Source: Pagrus major
Taxonomy: Eukaryota > Chordata > Actinopteri > Spariformes > Sparidae
DNA length: 64,000 nucleotides
Direction: 5' to 3'
Assembly: GCF_040436345.1 (NCBI RefSeq)
Contig: NC_133227.1
Coordinates: forward strand, 22,752,671-22,816,670
The position numbers and the translations under genes were made by a program. This document shows, one piece after another, positions 1-9,220 of the stretch. Below the pieces are notes generated by a model, which saw nothing but the letters and a program-made list of their open reading frames with translations, was not told the DNA's origin and did not search any database. Positions within the stretch are counted from its first letter, which is position 1, and each line of letters opens with the position of its first letter.

Positions 1-246
1 TAAATCAATACAAACTAGTCTACTGCTCAGTCTTATCAAGTTGATAAAGACCTTAGTGTGATTGTTAGGGTTAATGAGGCCAGATTACTCAAACACATGC
101 AAGCTAAGTTGGGCTCCCTCCACAGAAGAGTCCTCAGCTTTAGGAAGCCTGAACTGCATTTATACTTTGAGAGTCTAATCCTTACCTTCTTCACCGTGTG
201 TGATATACTTTCTCTGTTAAACACAGTTAATTCAACCATAAAGGAC

Positions 247-319
247 TGGTTCCACTGGGGGTTGAACCCAGGACCTTCTGCGTGTAAAGCAGACGTGATG
301 ACCACTACACTATGGAACC
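247..319 (-). tRNA. tRNA-Val, anticodon TAC
   Basis: Read on the minus strand this is a complete 73-nt tRNA. The acceptor arm GGTTCCA pairs with TGGAACC and is followed by discriminator A. The D stem is GTGT/TCAC, and the anticodon stem TCTGC/GCAGA encloses loop TTTACAC, giving anticodon TAC (valine, codon GTA). The variable loop has 5 nt. The T arm CTGGG/CCCAG has loop TTCAACC. It matches the vertebrate tRNA-Val(UAC) pattern as I know it. CCA is not encoded, as expected for a eukaryotic nuclear gene. No TTTT pol III terminator appears in the first 40 or so bases downstream, so expression is uncertain. Its downstream flank resembles that of the copy at 2500-2572. Confidence 0.9.
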
Positions 320-629
320 GTGTTTTTTTTAAGAAATAGACAATTAATATCAAAGTCTGCAATGGGAGCATTAAACGTCTGCACCAAAAACCATGGAAGT
401 CCTTTCAATATTGAGATTTTGAACATCTATTGAAATATCTCATCAACTATTGGATGCACTGCTGGGAATTCCCCCCCCCCCAGGAATTAAAGATCCTCCA
501 ATGACCAGCCAAAATGACAAAATGGCCAATGCTCTCAACTATTTTTTTTAATTTTTTTTGGGGCAGAATACAATTGAATAGAAATATCTTTATTTCTTTA
601 AAAAGTTTTGTATCAACTTTGAGTTAACA
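320..629. other. Spacer between tRNA copies
   Basis: AT-rich sequence without a gene. A stretch near 418-455 (TGAAATATCTCATCAACTAT) resembles a widespread teleost dispersed repeat I recall. It is followed by a run of 11 C at 471-481. T-rich runs occupy 542-560. Confidence 0.5.
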
Positions 630-630
630 A

Positions 631-705
631 ACTGAGGTCTGTAGTTGAGTGGTTAGCATGTTTGCTCAACACACAGAAGATCCTTGGTTCATTTCCCAGA
701 TGAAA
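631..705 (+). pseudogene. Decayed tRNA-Val-like pseudogene
   Basis: The stretch GTAGTTGAGTGGTTAGCA, then CACAGAAGATCC and a T-arm-like GGTTCATTTCCC, align in order with the D, anticodon and T regions of the neighbouring tRNA-Val genes. The acceptor pairing is lost, the anticodon stem has mismatches, and the position before the anticodon is C instead of T, so it cannot be a normal tRNA. The aligned anticodon reads AAC. Support comes from its downstream 170 bp, which is paralogous to the flank of the second pseudogene at 1448-1497. It is probably an old duplicate of the same locus. Confidence 0.6.
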
Positions 706-880
706 CTCTGTATTATGGTTAATCAGTACATTAGTTAAGTCATTCACAGAGTATCAGACACTTTGAAAAGACTCTCACTGTCTAAAAAGGTGATGTGGTG
801 TATTCTGGATAAGCAGAGCTGAATGTTGCATTTTGTTCCCAGTTCATCAAAAGCTGAGATTTTTGGTTGATCTAAGCCAC
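706..880 (+). repeat. Duplicated tRNA downstream flank, copy A
   Basis: This segment aligns along its length with 1498-1680. Shared words include AAGTCATTCACAGAG, AGACTCTCACT, CTAAAAAGGTGATGTGGT, TATTCTGGAT and TTTTGGTTGA. Both copies follow a tRNA-Val-like sequence on the plus strand, so tRNA and flank appear to have been duplicated together. Confidence 0.75.
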
Positions 881-970
881 AACGACAATAACATCCAAAA
901 AGTCATTCATGCTCCTCAGAGCTCCCCTGACTTTTCAAACACCACCACTACTCTTCACATGTCGGCTAAT

Positions 971-1379
971 GTTGAGTCTGTCAGTGTCTGCGGCCCTAAT
1001 TGTTGTGGTGTGTCCTGCACAAAAAAAATTGCTTTATGACAGCAGCGGGTTGTATATCCACAGTCCTGAACGTAGGAGCCAGTTGGCCGTTGGCTGTGCG
1101 GTGCGTTCAAGTGCAGCTTTTTGGTCGAGACACAGGCGACGTGAGGCGACACCACAGTCAGCTTTCATCACCACGAGTTCTTTGATGTAGGTTTGGTGTG
1201 TCTGGGCCCTGTTGGCTTTATGCACAATGACTACAGACAATGGCTGACTGGCTCCTACGTTCTGCTCCTGAGAGAGAGGAATAAACTCTTGATACCACCA
1301 GACACTAGACGACTTTTTTTTTTTTGTGCAGGACACACCAAAACAATGAGGGCCGCAGACACTCCCTGACAGACTCAAC
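971..1379. mobile_element. Fold-back element with about 55-bp inverted ends
   Basis: The left end starts GTTGAGTCTGTCAGTG and the right end finishes as its reverse complement. The ends agree for roughly 55 bp apart from one 4-base indel and two substitutions, and each runs into an A or T tract. A second inverted pair lies inside: GAACGTAGGAGCCAGT at 1068-1083 and its complement at 1247-1262. No transposase is encoded; open frames here are by-products of the inverted arms. It looks like a non-autonomous DNA transposon of about 409 bp. I could not define a target-site duplication and cannot assign a superfamily. Confidence 0.7.
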
Positions 1380-1447
1380 TTTTTAGGACTTTTAAGTATA
1401 TTTGTAAGTATAATTTTTATTAAAGTCAATCATATATTTTACTGTGT

Positions 1448-1497
1448 GGTTCCATAGTGTAGTGGTTAGATCCTGGGTTCAATCCCCAGTGGAACCA
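1448..1497 (+). pseudogene. tRNA-Val pseudogene lacking the anticodon arm
   Basis: Fifty bases read as a tRNA-Val with GGTTCCATAGTGTAGTGGTTA joined directly to GATCCTGGG, the T arm and TGGAACCA. Compared with the 73-nt neighbours, a single 23-base deletion has removed the 3' side of the D stem, the whole anticodon arm and part of the variable loop. The acceptor stem still pairs perfectly (7 bp) and the T arm is intact. It cannot decode, but it keeps most of box A and box B. Confidence 0.88.
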
Positions 1498-1680
1498 TTG
1501 TCTTACGGCTAATCAATACATTAGTGAAGTCATTCACAGAGAGACACTTTGTAGAGATGAGAACTAGACTCTCACTTTCTAAAAAGGTGATGTGGTCTAT
1601 TCTGGATGAGGATAGCTCAATGTTCAGCTCTGTTTCCCAGGTTGTCAAAAGCTGACATTTTTGGTTGAGCAACATGTTTT
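1498..1680 (+). repeat. Duplicated tRNA downstream flank, copy B
   Basis: Paralogue of 706-880, starting right after the deleted tRNA. The two differ by scattered substitutions and small indels, for example an extra GTAGAGATGAGAAC-like segment here, so the duplication is not recent. Confidence 0.75.
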
Positions 1681-1779
1681 TCCAGACGGCCATACTGACT
1701 TACAAAAGGTAAGAGCAGGGCCACACATTGGGCAACTGAATCGAAACATTAAACACATCATCTTCTAATAATAAGTCAA

Positions 1780-1852
1780 TGGTTCCACTGGGGATTGAAC
1801 CCAGGACCTTCTGCGTGTAAAGCAGACGTGATGACTACTACACTATAGAACC
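1780..1852 (-). tRNA. tRNA-Val, anticodon TAC (variant copy)
   Basis: Minus-strand 73-nt tRNA with anticodon loop TTTACAC (TAC), T arm CTGGG/CCCAG with loop TTCAATC, and discriminator A. Two changes distinguish it. The acceptor has T in place of C at position 6, giving a T:G pair, and the conserved G18 of the D loop is A (AGTAGT instead of AGTGGT). G18 normally pairs with the T loop, so this copy may be weakened or on its way to a pseudogene. The score is lowered for that reason. Confidence 0.78.
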
Positions 1853-1960
1853 ACACAGACAAAGAACATCAGCTGATGTATCATAATGTGTGCTAGACGA
1901 GGATCACCAAAGTCTTAAAAAAAATACAAATAATATTAAAAAAAAGATCAATTCTAAAGG

Positions 1961-1992
1961 CTCCGACATTGGCTGACGGTCAGATGTCGGAG
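1961..1992. repeat. Short inverted repeat CTCCGACAT/ATGTCGGAG
   Basis: A perfect 9-bp inverted pair at 1961-1969 and 1984-1992 with a 14-bp loop. It lies at the left edge of the second fold-back copy. Confidence 0.7.
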
Positions 1993-2290
1993 TCTTTCAG
2001 TGTCTGCGACCCTAATTGTTGTGGTGTGACCTGCACAAAAGAAAAAGATTGCTTTATGACAGCAGCGGGTTGTATACCCACAGTCCTGAGTCGTCTGGTG
2101 GCTGGTGGTACGGAGAGTTTTTTCCTCTCCCTCAGGAGCAGAACGTTGGCCGTTGGCTGTAGTCTTTGCGGTGCGTTCAAGTGCAGCTTTTTGGCCGGGA
2201 CACAGGCGACATGAGGCGACACCACAGTCAGCTTTCGTCACCACTAGTTCTCTGATGTAGGTTTGGCCCTGTTGGCCTTTTTGATCCCAT
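1986..2290. mobile_element. Second, right-truncated copy of the fold-back family
   Basis: It aligns with 971-1220 over the left arm and body. Shared stretches include TGTGGTGTG, GCTTTATGACAGCAGCGGGT, GGTGCGTTCAAGTGCAGC, GACACAGGCGAC and TGATGTAGGTTTGG. It contains about 35 bp (CTCTCCCTCAGGAGCAGAAC region) that copy one has only in inverted orientation in its right arm. The right inverted end is missing, so the copy is truncated or diverged after about 2290. Confidence 0.65.
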
Positions 2291-2319
2291 AAGTTTTGCT
2301 CTCGCACCACCTATACTGT

Positions 2320-2499
2320 TTTTTTATTTTTCATTTAAATATGTCAACATGCATTGAAAGGTTTACAGTGAAATTTGGTGTAGATATGCATGATCACAAT
2401 ATGAAGGCTGATTTGTGTCTTGAATGTGAGTCTAATCCTCAACTCTACAAAGTCAGTATTCAGACTCTCTGTTAAACCCTTTATTCAACCATAAAGCAG
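2320..2499. other. Spacer with duplicated tRNA flank
   Basis: The part next to the tRNA (GAGTCTAATCC, CTCTGTTAAAC, ATTCAACCATAAAG) matches the flank of the copy at 247-319, again showing co-duplication. The rest (ACAGTGAAATTTGGTGTAGA) resembles a fragment of a dispersed repeat. Confidence 0.5.
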
Positions 2500-2572
2500 T
2501 GGTTCCACTGGGGATTGAACCCAGGACCTTCTGCGTGTAAAGCAGACGTGATAACCACTACACCATGAAACC
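2500..2572 (-). tRNA. tRNA-Val, anticodon TAC
   Basis: Minus-strand 73-nt tRNA. Acceptor GGTTTCA pairs with TGGAACC with one T:G pair. The D loop AGTGGTTA is canonical with both G18 and G19, the anticodon loop is TTTACAC (TAC), and the T loop is TTCAATC. All key positions are present. There is no TTTT run close downstream. The downstream flank is shared with the copy at 247-319. Confidence 0.88.
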
Positions 2573-2836
2573 TCTGTAGGGACAAAAGGACAGTGTAAAA
2601 TCGAAGGTGGAGGTCTTGTTTTTATGCAACCTACTTCCAGAATGTAATGTATAGCAGGTTACTAGTAACTAACATTTGAAAGTAATAAGTAACTTTACAG
2701 TATTACTGTCTGTGTATAGTCCCAGAAAATGGCATTATGAATTGTGTGAACTATTTTCCTGAAGAACTTTTTTTTAAAATAACACAGTAAATCTGAAGGG
2801 TTGATTTATTTATAATATTATATATGATGTCTTTGT

Positions 2837-2910
2837 GGTTCCATGGTGTAGTGGTCAGCACGTCTGCTTTACACGCAGGAAGATCCTGGGTTCAATCCCC
2901 AGTGGAACCA
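2837..2910 (+). tRNA. tRNA-Val, anticodon TAC, 6-nt variable loop
   Basis: Plus-strand 74-nt tRNA with a perfect 7-bp acceptor stem (GGTTCCA/TGGAACC), D stem GTGT/GCAC, anticodon loop TTTACAC (TAC), T arm CTGGG/CCCAG with loop TTCAATC, and discriminator A. The extra base lies between the anticodon stem and the T stem (GCAGGAAGATC instead of GCAGAAGGTC), making the variable loop 6 nt with a T:G pair at the base of the anticodon stem. It is likely a folding-competent gene. No TTTT terminator within about 50 nt downstream. Confidence 0.85.
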
Positions 2911-3003
2911 TTGACATTTGTTTGAAAGTGAGGATAAAGAGATGATGTAAAACAAAACTCCCCTGCAGGAAAAACAGTTTGGGAATATGTGTTGTGTGTC
3001 TCT

Positions 3004-3060
3004 CAAAGGAAAAATTCACCCAAAAAATGAAAATGCAGTCATTATCTACTCACCCGCCTC
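3004..3060 (+). mobile_element. Fragment of a TTAA-type MITE
   Basis: AAATTCACCCAAAAAATGAA and CAGTCATTATCTACTCACCC match the left end of the complete element at 63206-63800. Only the terminal region is recognisable here. Confidence 0.65.
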
Positions 3061-3205
3061 CTCTAACCACTGTAGGCCACCAGGCTTTAGACCTAAAACA
3101 GACTGTTTACCTTACTGGTGGTTTGTTCTTTTATGCTAACAATATCCTCACTTTAGTACCATCTTAATCTTCTTAAACTTGAATAGATAGCAGCATGTAA
3201 GAGCA

Positions 3206-3361
3206 GACACACACACACACACACACACACACAGTGAAAGCTCCTGGATCAGATGCGTGGGAGGAAGCGTTCACACCACACACTGATGAAGTTTTAGTCA
3301 ACTGTCTGTCACACGAGAGAGAGAGTCCCAGAGGCCCACGCTCGTCTCCTCTTCCGGAGGT

Positions 3362-3395
<34 letters not shown>

Positions 3396-3396
3396 C
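3206..3396. repeat. CA and GT microsatellites in inverted arrangement
   Basis: A (CA)n tract at 3206-3233 is followed by a (GT)n tract at 3360-3396 with one interruption. The two are complementary and could pair across the 126-bp spacer. No gene is seen between them. Confidence 0.95.
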
Positions 3397-3609
3397 TTCC
3401 TGTTGTTTTAGATTCCTCTTCACTCCCCCACTGCTGCCAATCCATGACCTCTGACCCCGGCTGAACCCAGCTGTCAGCTGTCCTGGCCTGTATGGGACAA
3501 CTCTCTCTCTCTCTATCGACTTCTTTCTTTGTGTCTCAGTTTCACTCCTCCTCTCTCCTCCGCTGCAGCTACACTGAAGCTCTTTCTCTTTCACGTTTAT
3601 TGTTTCAGA

Positions 3610-3760
3610 CAGTGGTGGAAAGTAACTACGTACAATTTTGAGGTACTTGTACGCGAGTATTTCCATTTTCTGCTAATTCACACTTAAATTTCACTTCATT
3701 TCAGAGGGAAATATTGAACCTTTTCCCCACTAGATTTATCGAACAGCAGCGTTAGATTTC
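3610..3760 (+). mobile_element. hAT-like dispersed repeat end (CAGTGGTGGAAAGTAACT)
   Basis: It begins CAGTGGTGGAAAGTAACT and continues with ACAATTTTGAGGTACTTGTA, GAGTATTTCCATTTT and TTTCAGAGGGAAATATTG, the order I recall for a very common teleost DNA-transposon-derived repeat. Related pieces, some in the opposite orientation, occur at 43255-43335, 44760-44950 and 53668-53840. Confidence 0.7.
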
Positions 3761-4289
3761 ACTTTAAAAACATAAACACACTGCTTAAGATTAACCCTCC
3801 AGTTCCCTCTTTTTTCTTTTCTTTTTTTTTTTACTTGTGACTTCTTATAAGAGAACAAAACGCTGCTTTGTTTTACACAACAAGGCCATCTTGATTCAGA
3901 AACTAAACAAAGTGACATTTCTTGCAAAAACAACCCAATCGGGAGATGTACATTTCTGCAAACCACACATATGTCATGGATTTTCTTGAAAAAAATTCAC
4001 GTTGAAACTTTGATTACTGTAACCATTCAGCAACAACTGTTTAAATGAAAACATGTTGCAAAGTTTCCTTAGGGTCTCTGAGATGTGATTAGTGAGACTT
4101 TGAATACACATACAAAGAATCACAAAAATGCTGACATTTAACTCAGATGGCCAAACTTCAAAAACTCATCAATTATTTGGAGTTCAGCTATGAGTCCCAT
4201 GAATTTAATAGAAGTTTCAACACGATTTTTTTCAAGAAAATATCCGAAAATCCCTAGGTGAGTTGGCATGTAATGACCCTTCTTTAGTT
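3761..4289. other. Unassigned AT-rich sequence
   Basis: No gene or complete repeat. A short piece near 3950-3975 (CATTTCTGCAAACCACA) resembles part of the CGCCAGAATAAA family. Confidence 0.5.
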
Positions 4290-4610
4290 TCAGTTTTTAA
4301 TGGTATGTTGCAACAAGGCTGTACTTATGGTCTGGTTAGATTTAGGCACGAAACTCACTTGGTTACGGTGAGGAAAACATGTTATAGCTTAAAATATCCG
4401 TTTCTGTCACCACAAACATGGCTGGAAATCGTCCCAAGGTCTTTCTCTTTAAAATATTCAGTGGTTTCACACTTACAAATGTTGAAACGCTGTCCTGAAC
4501 TGTGGTCACTGGCTTGCTTCTGGCCTGTAACTCCCCCACCATCACGTCCACCACCTGATATGAAAGTCAGATCATAAACATGTAATGTGAACTATATATG
4601 ACATGTTTTG
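4290..4610 (+). mobile_element. Copy of the CGCCAGAATAAA dispersed family, end-truncated
   Basis: The stretch CTCACTTGGTTACGGTGAGG, AAAACATG, CTTAAAATA, CACCACAAACATGGCTGGAA, then CCACCACCTGATATGAAAGT follows the same order as in the copy at 59688-60090. The left terminus is not preserved. No coding capacity. Confidence 0.6.
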
Positions 4611-5546
4611 TTTTATCCTGGCGACTGGGCTGGCAACAACAAATGACAGTCACAAAAATGATTCACACGACTGAAATAAAGTAGGTTCAAGGCACTGCAG
4701 CGTTGGCGTTCAGATCCAGAAGCTCCGTCCATATTTGATACATTTTTTATAAATTATTTAAATAAATAGATTCTTTATAAAATATAAAATGTGTTAGACT
4801 TCATGGTACCGCACGTTGTAGCTACCTGGTATTGACAAAAATACTTAGATTATAATTTGTTCTCCTTTCCTCTACTCCCGTGTTCCCCATAGTCTTGTGA
4901 CTAAAAATGTTTTTGGGGAAAATGGTGTTAAAACCAGCGCTGTTGATATTTTACACATATCATCAAAAACAGCAACAAAACGAGGACAGGCCACCAGAGG
5001 AAACACATTTTTCGGGGTTAGTGTCAGCACCTGGAGTTGAGTCACTGCTGACCAACAACTGCACATGCTGAATCATCTCATCACCATGGAGACAGCAAGC
5101 AGCCCTTTGAGGTCGTCACCCTGGATGTCCATCATCTGATCCACAGCGGCATTTCACATGGTCGCTGTGAGTGAGAGAAACACATGGAGCCGCTCTCCTG
5201 CCGGACGCGTTGACAGAGTCGTGGTAATGAGTCGAGGCCGAGCGTCTCAATGTGGACTCTGCAGTGACCGGAGGAGCTGCTCAGGGCAGCAGTGGACGTA
5301 CACATCAGTGATTCACCTGCACCTCAACAAAACCTCATTTTCCATCTGGTGCAAATGTCATTGAACAAAAAAACTTCTTCTGTTTTCCTCTGCGTTCTGG
5401 ACAGCCAAGTAAAACAAAGGAAGAAGTCAAACACCACAGAGGAAAAGGAAAACAGAGTGAATATACAATAATAATAATAATAAAATAAAACACCGACATT
5501 TTCATCACGTGTGACATTTGTGCAGCTTTCGAGCAACTTTAGCCCC
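4611..5546. other. Unassigned sequence
   Basis: No gene seen. The part at 5040-5300 is somewhat richer in GC and CpG than its surroundings, but its open frames are short and lack recognisable motifs. An (ATA)n-like stretch lies at 5465-5485. Confidence 0.5.
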
Positions 5547-5548
5547 GA

Positions 5549-5592
<44 letters not shown>

Positions 5593-5598
5593 CAGAAA
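5547..5598 (+). repeat. (GAAA)n microsatellite
   Basis: About thirteen near-perfect GAAA units, purine-only on the plus strand, ending with one GACA unit. Confidence 0.97.
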
Positions 5599-5895
5599 AA
5601 CAATAATTACTTGCATTTCAAGAGGGTCCTCGCACCGTTTGGGACCCGGGCCCTAAAAATAAAATACAGTTTCCATCATATTGTCACAGCAACAACAGTA
5701 ATGACAGCAGTAATTACAAGAGTAACTACTGGGCCGGCAAAGAATTAGGTACAATGATATAGTTTTATTATAATTATTATACGTTCTTTGTTTTTTGATA
5801 TCAAATAAAGATAATAGAGCTAAAATAAAGTTATGAGGAACTTCAACAATGAAGAAGAGTGAAGAATAAATACAAAAAATAAACCAAAATACATT

Positions 5896-5916
5896 AAAAA
5901 AAAAAAAAAAAAAAAA
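5896..5916 (+). repeat. Poly-A tract of 21
   Basis: An uninterrupted A run that directly abuts the TTAA flank of the MITE to its right. Confidence 0.95.
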
Positions 5917-5920
5917 TTAA

Positions 5921-6158
5921 AGGTGCACTAAATAAACAAACTGACCTTAAAGGACAACACAACTTCATACTGTTTTACTGTGTTTATATTTGGCGGACCC
6001 TGCCACCTTTCTACAGTGTTCTGGACCTTATTTTCCTCTGAGAGCAGCTTGCTTATACACTTATGGGGAAAATGAATATTTCTGTGTTTGTATTATTACA
6101 TTATTAATACTGTAATATTAAAGTTTGAATTTCTTCTCCAAAACTACATAGTGCCCCA
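5921..6158. mobile_element. TTAA-flanked MITE, family A (238 bp)
   Basis: TTAA occurs on both sides (5917-5920 and 6159-6162). The ends AGGTGCACTA and TAGTGCCCCA are near inverted repeats. The body carries TTTGGCGGACCCTGCCACCT, TTATTTTCCTCTGAGAGCAG and TTCTTCTCCAAAACTACATA, shared with copies at 16760-17010, 38202-38528 and 54660-54885. TTAA target duplications are typical of piggyBac-type elements, so this is probably a non-autonomous member or similar; no transposase is present. Confidence 0.8.
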
Positions 6159-6741
6159 TTAAAGATAAGTATTTAAAGACCTTTAGACGGATCAACCTTT
6201 AATAAGAAGTATTCAGGAGATGTGTTGGTGTGATGAAGTCAGTCAGTGTTGTTGTAGCAGCAGCTCTTCTCCACACAGGGGAGGTAACAGCTTCTCTTTA
6301 ACAGGAAACACACAAACAGGGTGACTTGTCTCTTCTCTTCTACATTTTTTCCGTTTAAAATAATCACTGTCTCGCGTCATTTGTTTTGTCCTTTTTTAGT
6401 ATTTTGTTTATATATTCTCAGTAAAATATGAAGATAAACTGACTTCAAGACAAAACCAGGAGAAGTCAGCAGCATCTGATGACTCGCTGAGATGTTTTGA
6501 AATCTTACACTAAATATCCTCTCTACTCTCATCAAAACTCATTACCTCTCCTCATATACATAATCCTCATTAATCCTCCTTGTACTCGTGAACAACGTGT
6601 GAAAAAAGAAGAAAAAAACACTCTTTGAAATGAGAGTCCGCTTCAGTCCAGCTTTGGCGCCTCCAGACAAAAATATCTCAGGATACCATTAAAAAATGTC
6701 AAATTCAATTATGCCTTTCTCTCTTTTGGTCTTATTAGACA

Positions 6742-6742
<1 letters not shown>
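6159..6742. other. Unassigned AT-rich sequence
   Basis: No gene, tRNA or repeat recognised. Confidence 0.5.

Positions 6743-6801
<59 letters not shown>
6743..6801 (+). repeat. (CA)n microsatellite, 59 bp
   Basis: Uninterrupted CA tract. Open frames through it on the minus strand are artefacts of the repeat. Confidence 0.97.
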
Positions 6802-6803
<2 letters not shown>

Positions 6804-6879
6804 ATGTAAAATCTGAATGAAAGGAAGAGGAAGTCCTGAGGGCTTTGAAAGCATGATTGGGAGAAAGCTCTTGTGCTGG

Positions 6880-7340
6880 TGAGAAAGGAGAAGGTGAATA
6901 ACAGGCCCTGGTAGCCGGCAGCCAGCACAAAGTGGAGTGGAGAGCTCCATTCTCCCTGCCAGAGAGGGAGACCCCTCACGGGGGGTGGGTGAGGGCCCAG
7001 AGGGCCCTCGGCAGCCCGGGACCCTCGCTTAATGAGAAATTCCTGGGGATTTAGAGGGGCGCAGAGGTCTTCATTTTCTCACTGCGCCCACGGGCCCCCG
7101 GTAGCCGGGTGGTGAGGGTTCTCTTTCAGCCCTGAAACGTCCCCAGAGGAAGGGAGAGTCCCCCCATTCAACAAGAGCAGGGGCCCGCCTGCCTGCTGGA
7201 TTATGTATATGAGATGTGGGTTGTAGGATCACAACCTGCCACCTTCTGCACACTGCAAAAAATGTCAAGTCATTTAAAGCTGCACCTGCCTTCACAAAGT
7301 GGGACTTGAGCAGGGAGGAGCATCCCATCCCCTCTAATTA
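6880..7340. other. GC-rich segment, candidate conserved noncoding element
   Basis: About 460 bp that is markedly richer in GC than the DNA on either side and free of the repeat families seen elsewhere. It includes GGGCCCAGAGGGCCC near 6989 and a run containing TTAATGAGAAATTCC. There is no splice-bounded open frame with recognisable protein motifs. It may be regulatory; that is inferred only from composition and lack of repeats. Confidence 0.25.
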
Positions 7341-8509
7341 AGATGCTTTACATTCACACTGATGAGTGTCAGGCACCAACATCAGCGAGAAAATGTCCCA
7401 ACACAGGAACTACAGAGAAAAACACACTTCACGTGCCAACGCTCAGATTCTCCAGGCCAAAACCACCGTAATATGTAAACAACTTTTAAAATTCAAACAG
7501 TGCTAGAACTTTTTCCAGGAGCACTGTTACAGACGAGGAATATGCTTATACAGAGAGAAGAGCTAATGTACAAGATGTAAACACAGACACATGTAAACAA
7601 ACACAAGCAAATAATACTTAAACACAAGTGAAAATACGACAGCTTTTCTTTCATTTTAAAGGTTAAAACGAATCAGGTAAAACAAAAATGATAAATGTAA
7701 ACTTTCCTCCATCTCTCGATGTTGCTCGTCAGTGCTCATATTAGAATTTTTATGACATTTTTACAAAAGGATTTTTCAACAATATCTTTTTTTGGCAACT
7801 ACAATGTGCTTTTATGGTCAAGGTCAGGAACACACTGTGGTGGTCATGGTTAAAAAAGTTGCTCAACACGTTTGTCCACACTGCAGCATCTTCACATATG
7901 AGCATGAGCTCTAGGACACTGGGCTGGTCTTCCCCCACTTCAGGTTTTTAGCACTGTAAACACACCACAGGTTAATGAATGTCTTACTGAATGCAAGAAC
8001 AGCCATTTCTTAATGCGAGATTATCAGTTAATTATTGTTAATAATTGTCTTCTCATTATAATGGTATCAATTTCTCGAAGTAATAAGATAATTCATCGTG
8101 AGAAAAGGGCTTCATAAGATTAGTATGAGTGAACGATGACTTACACACTCTGCTGTGTGGGGTATAAACTTTGATAAACTATTAAACAATTTTCGAAAAA
8201 GAGTTAATGCGCTCCATGTTATAGAGCGGTGTAGTCTGTAGTCCTAAAACCCAGAAATCAGTTCGCATTTTTGCACATCTGGTTCCCTTTCCGGCTGATG
8301 TCGTGTAGTCCAAACCTTTCATTAGACCAACTTGATCAGACGATTGGACAAATAGAAAATGCTGCTTAAAGATATGAAAAAATCACTTAAACTAGACTCC
8401 ACCTGAGCTGCCCTAACCACAGAGAATAAAGAGGGATGACACTCTTGGTTCTTTCAGTGAAATGTTCGATTTGAAAACTAATCTAATGAACATTTTATTT
8501 CCAGTCCTC
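7341..8509. other. Unassigned AT-rich sequence
   Basis: No gene or repeat recognised. Confidence 0.5.
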
Positions 8510-8830
8510 TCTCCTCTGGCTGCAGGGGAGTGGACGCTCATCTTACCCTTGCGGGAGTTAATTCTCCAAATGTCTAATTAGAAGAATGAGGCGGACGTTG
8601 AGGGGCCGCTGGGTTTCAGCTGCCCCTGTCAGAGCCTCCCAGCACCAGGCCTTTTGGACCTGCTCAGGCCCCCGGGCCCCCGGCTGAGCGGCTCTTACAG
8701 CCGGCCCCCTCGGCCGAGCTTCAGAGCTACGGGGTCGGGGCGTCGGACATTGTGTTGAGAGAGCTCTTGCTGAGGATCGACTCAGCTGCCGACACAAACA
8801 AACCCCAGTCGTCCGTTTGACGGCTTCACA
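8510..8830. other. GC-rich, CpG-containing segment
   Basis: The core at 8660-8760 is dense in C and G with several CpGs (GGCCCCCGGGCCCCCGGCTG, CTCGGCCGAGC). It is too short and isolated to call a CpG-island promoter. Candidate regulatory or conserved noncoding sequence only. Confidence 0.25.
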
Positions 8831-9220
8831 GGTAGAGAGACGGCGTCCTCTCGCCAGGACTCAACTCCTCAGGAAGCCGGTATTCATGACGGAGCGTCAG
8901 GGGAGCGGAGCAGCTCAGAGGACGCTTCGCCATTTATGTCTGCATTCACATCTTTAGTGTTAAACTGACAATCACGCCCACGGCTTAGCTTCAGCCTGGG
9001 TTGACCCGGCCAAGACAAAACATGGAGTAGATTCCTGTGTGCGGGGGTACTTCAGAGTGATTCAACTTTTAGATGGTCAGTATTAGGGTTAAGGTTGTCG
9101 TATTTACAGATTTCAGAAAATAGTTTAGAAAGTATTTTTCAATCTTTCATATCTTGTGAGAAAATGAGTCAGTCCACAGACAAATAGGAGCACAGCTGGA
9201 CTGAAAAGACACAGTATGGC
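8831..9220. other. Unassigned sequence
   Basis: Nothing recognised. Confidence 0.5.

Noticed and set aside
1034-2310. Minus-strand frames of 118 and 131 codons with similar sequences, like a duplicated gene family.
   Set aside because: The similarity comes from two copies of a fold-back element; frames start and stop in flanking DNA and no protein motif is present.
2650-2710. TTACTAGTAACTAACATTTG then AAAGTAATAAGTAACTTTAC, like a hAT terminal region.
   Set aside because: Short, no opposite end and no flanking duplication; could be chance AT-rich similarity.
8660-8760. Possible CpG-island promoter.
   Set aside because: Only about 100 bp, with no adjacent exon or TATA/initiator context.
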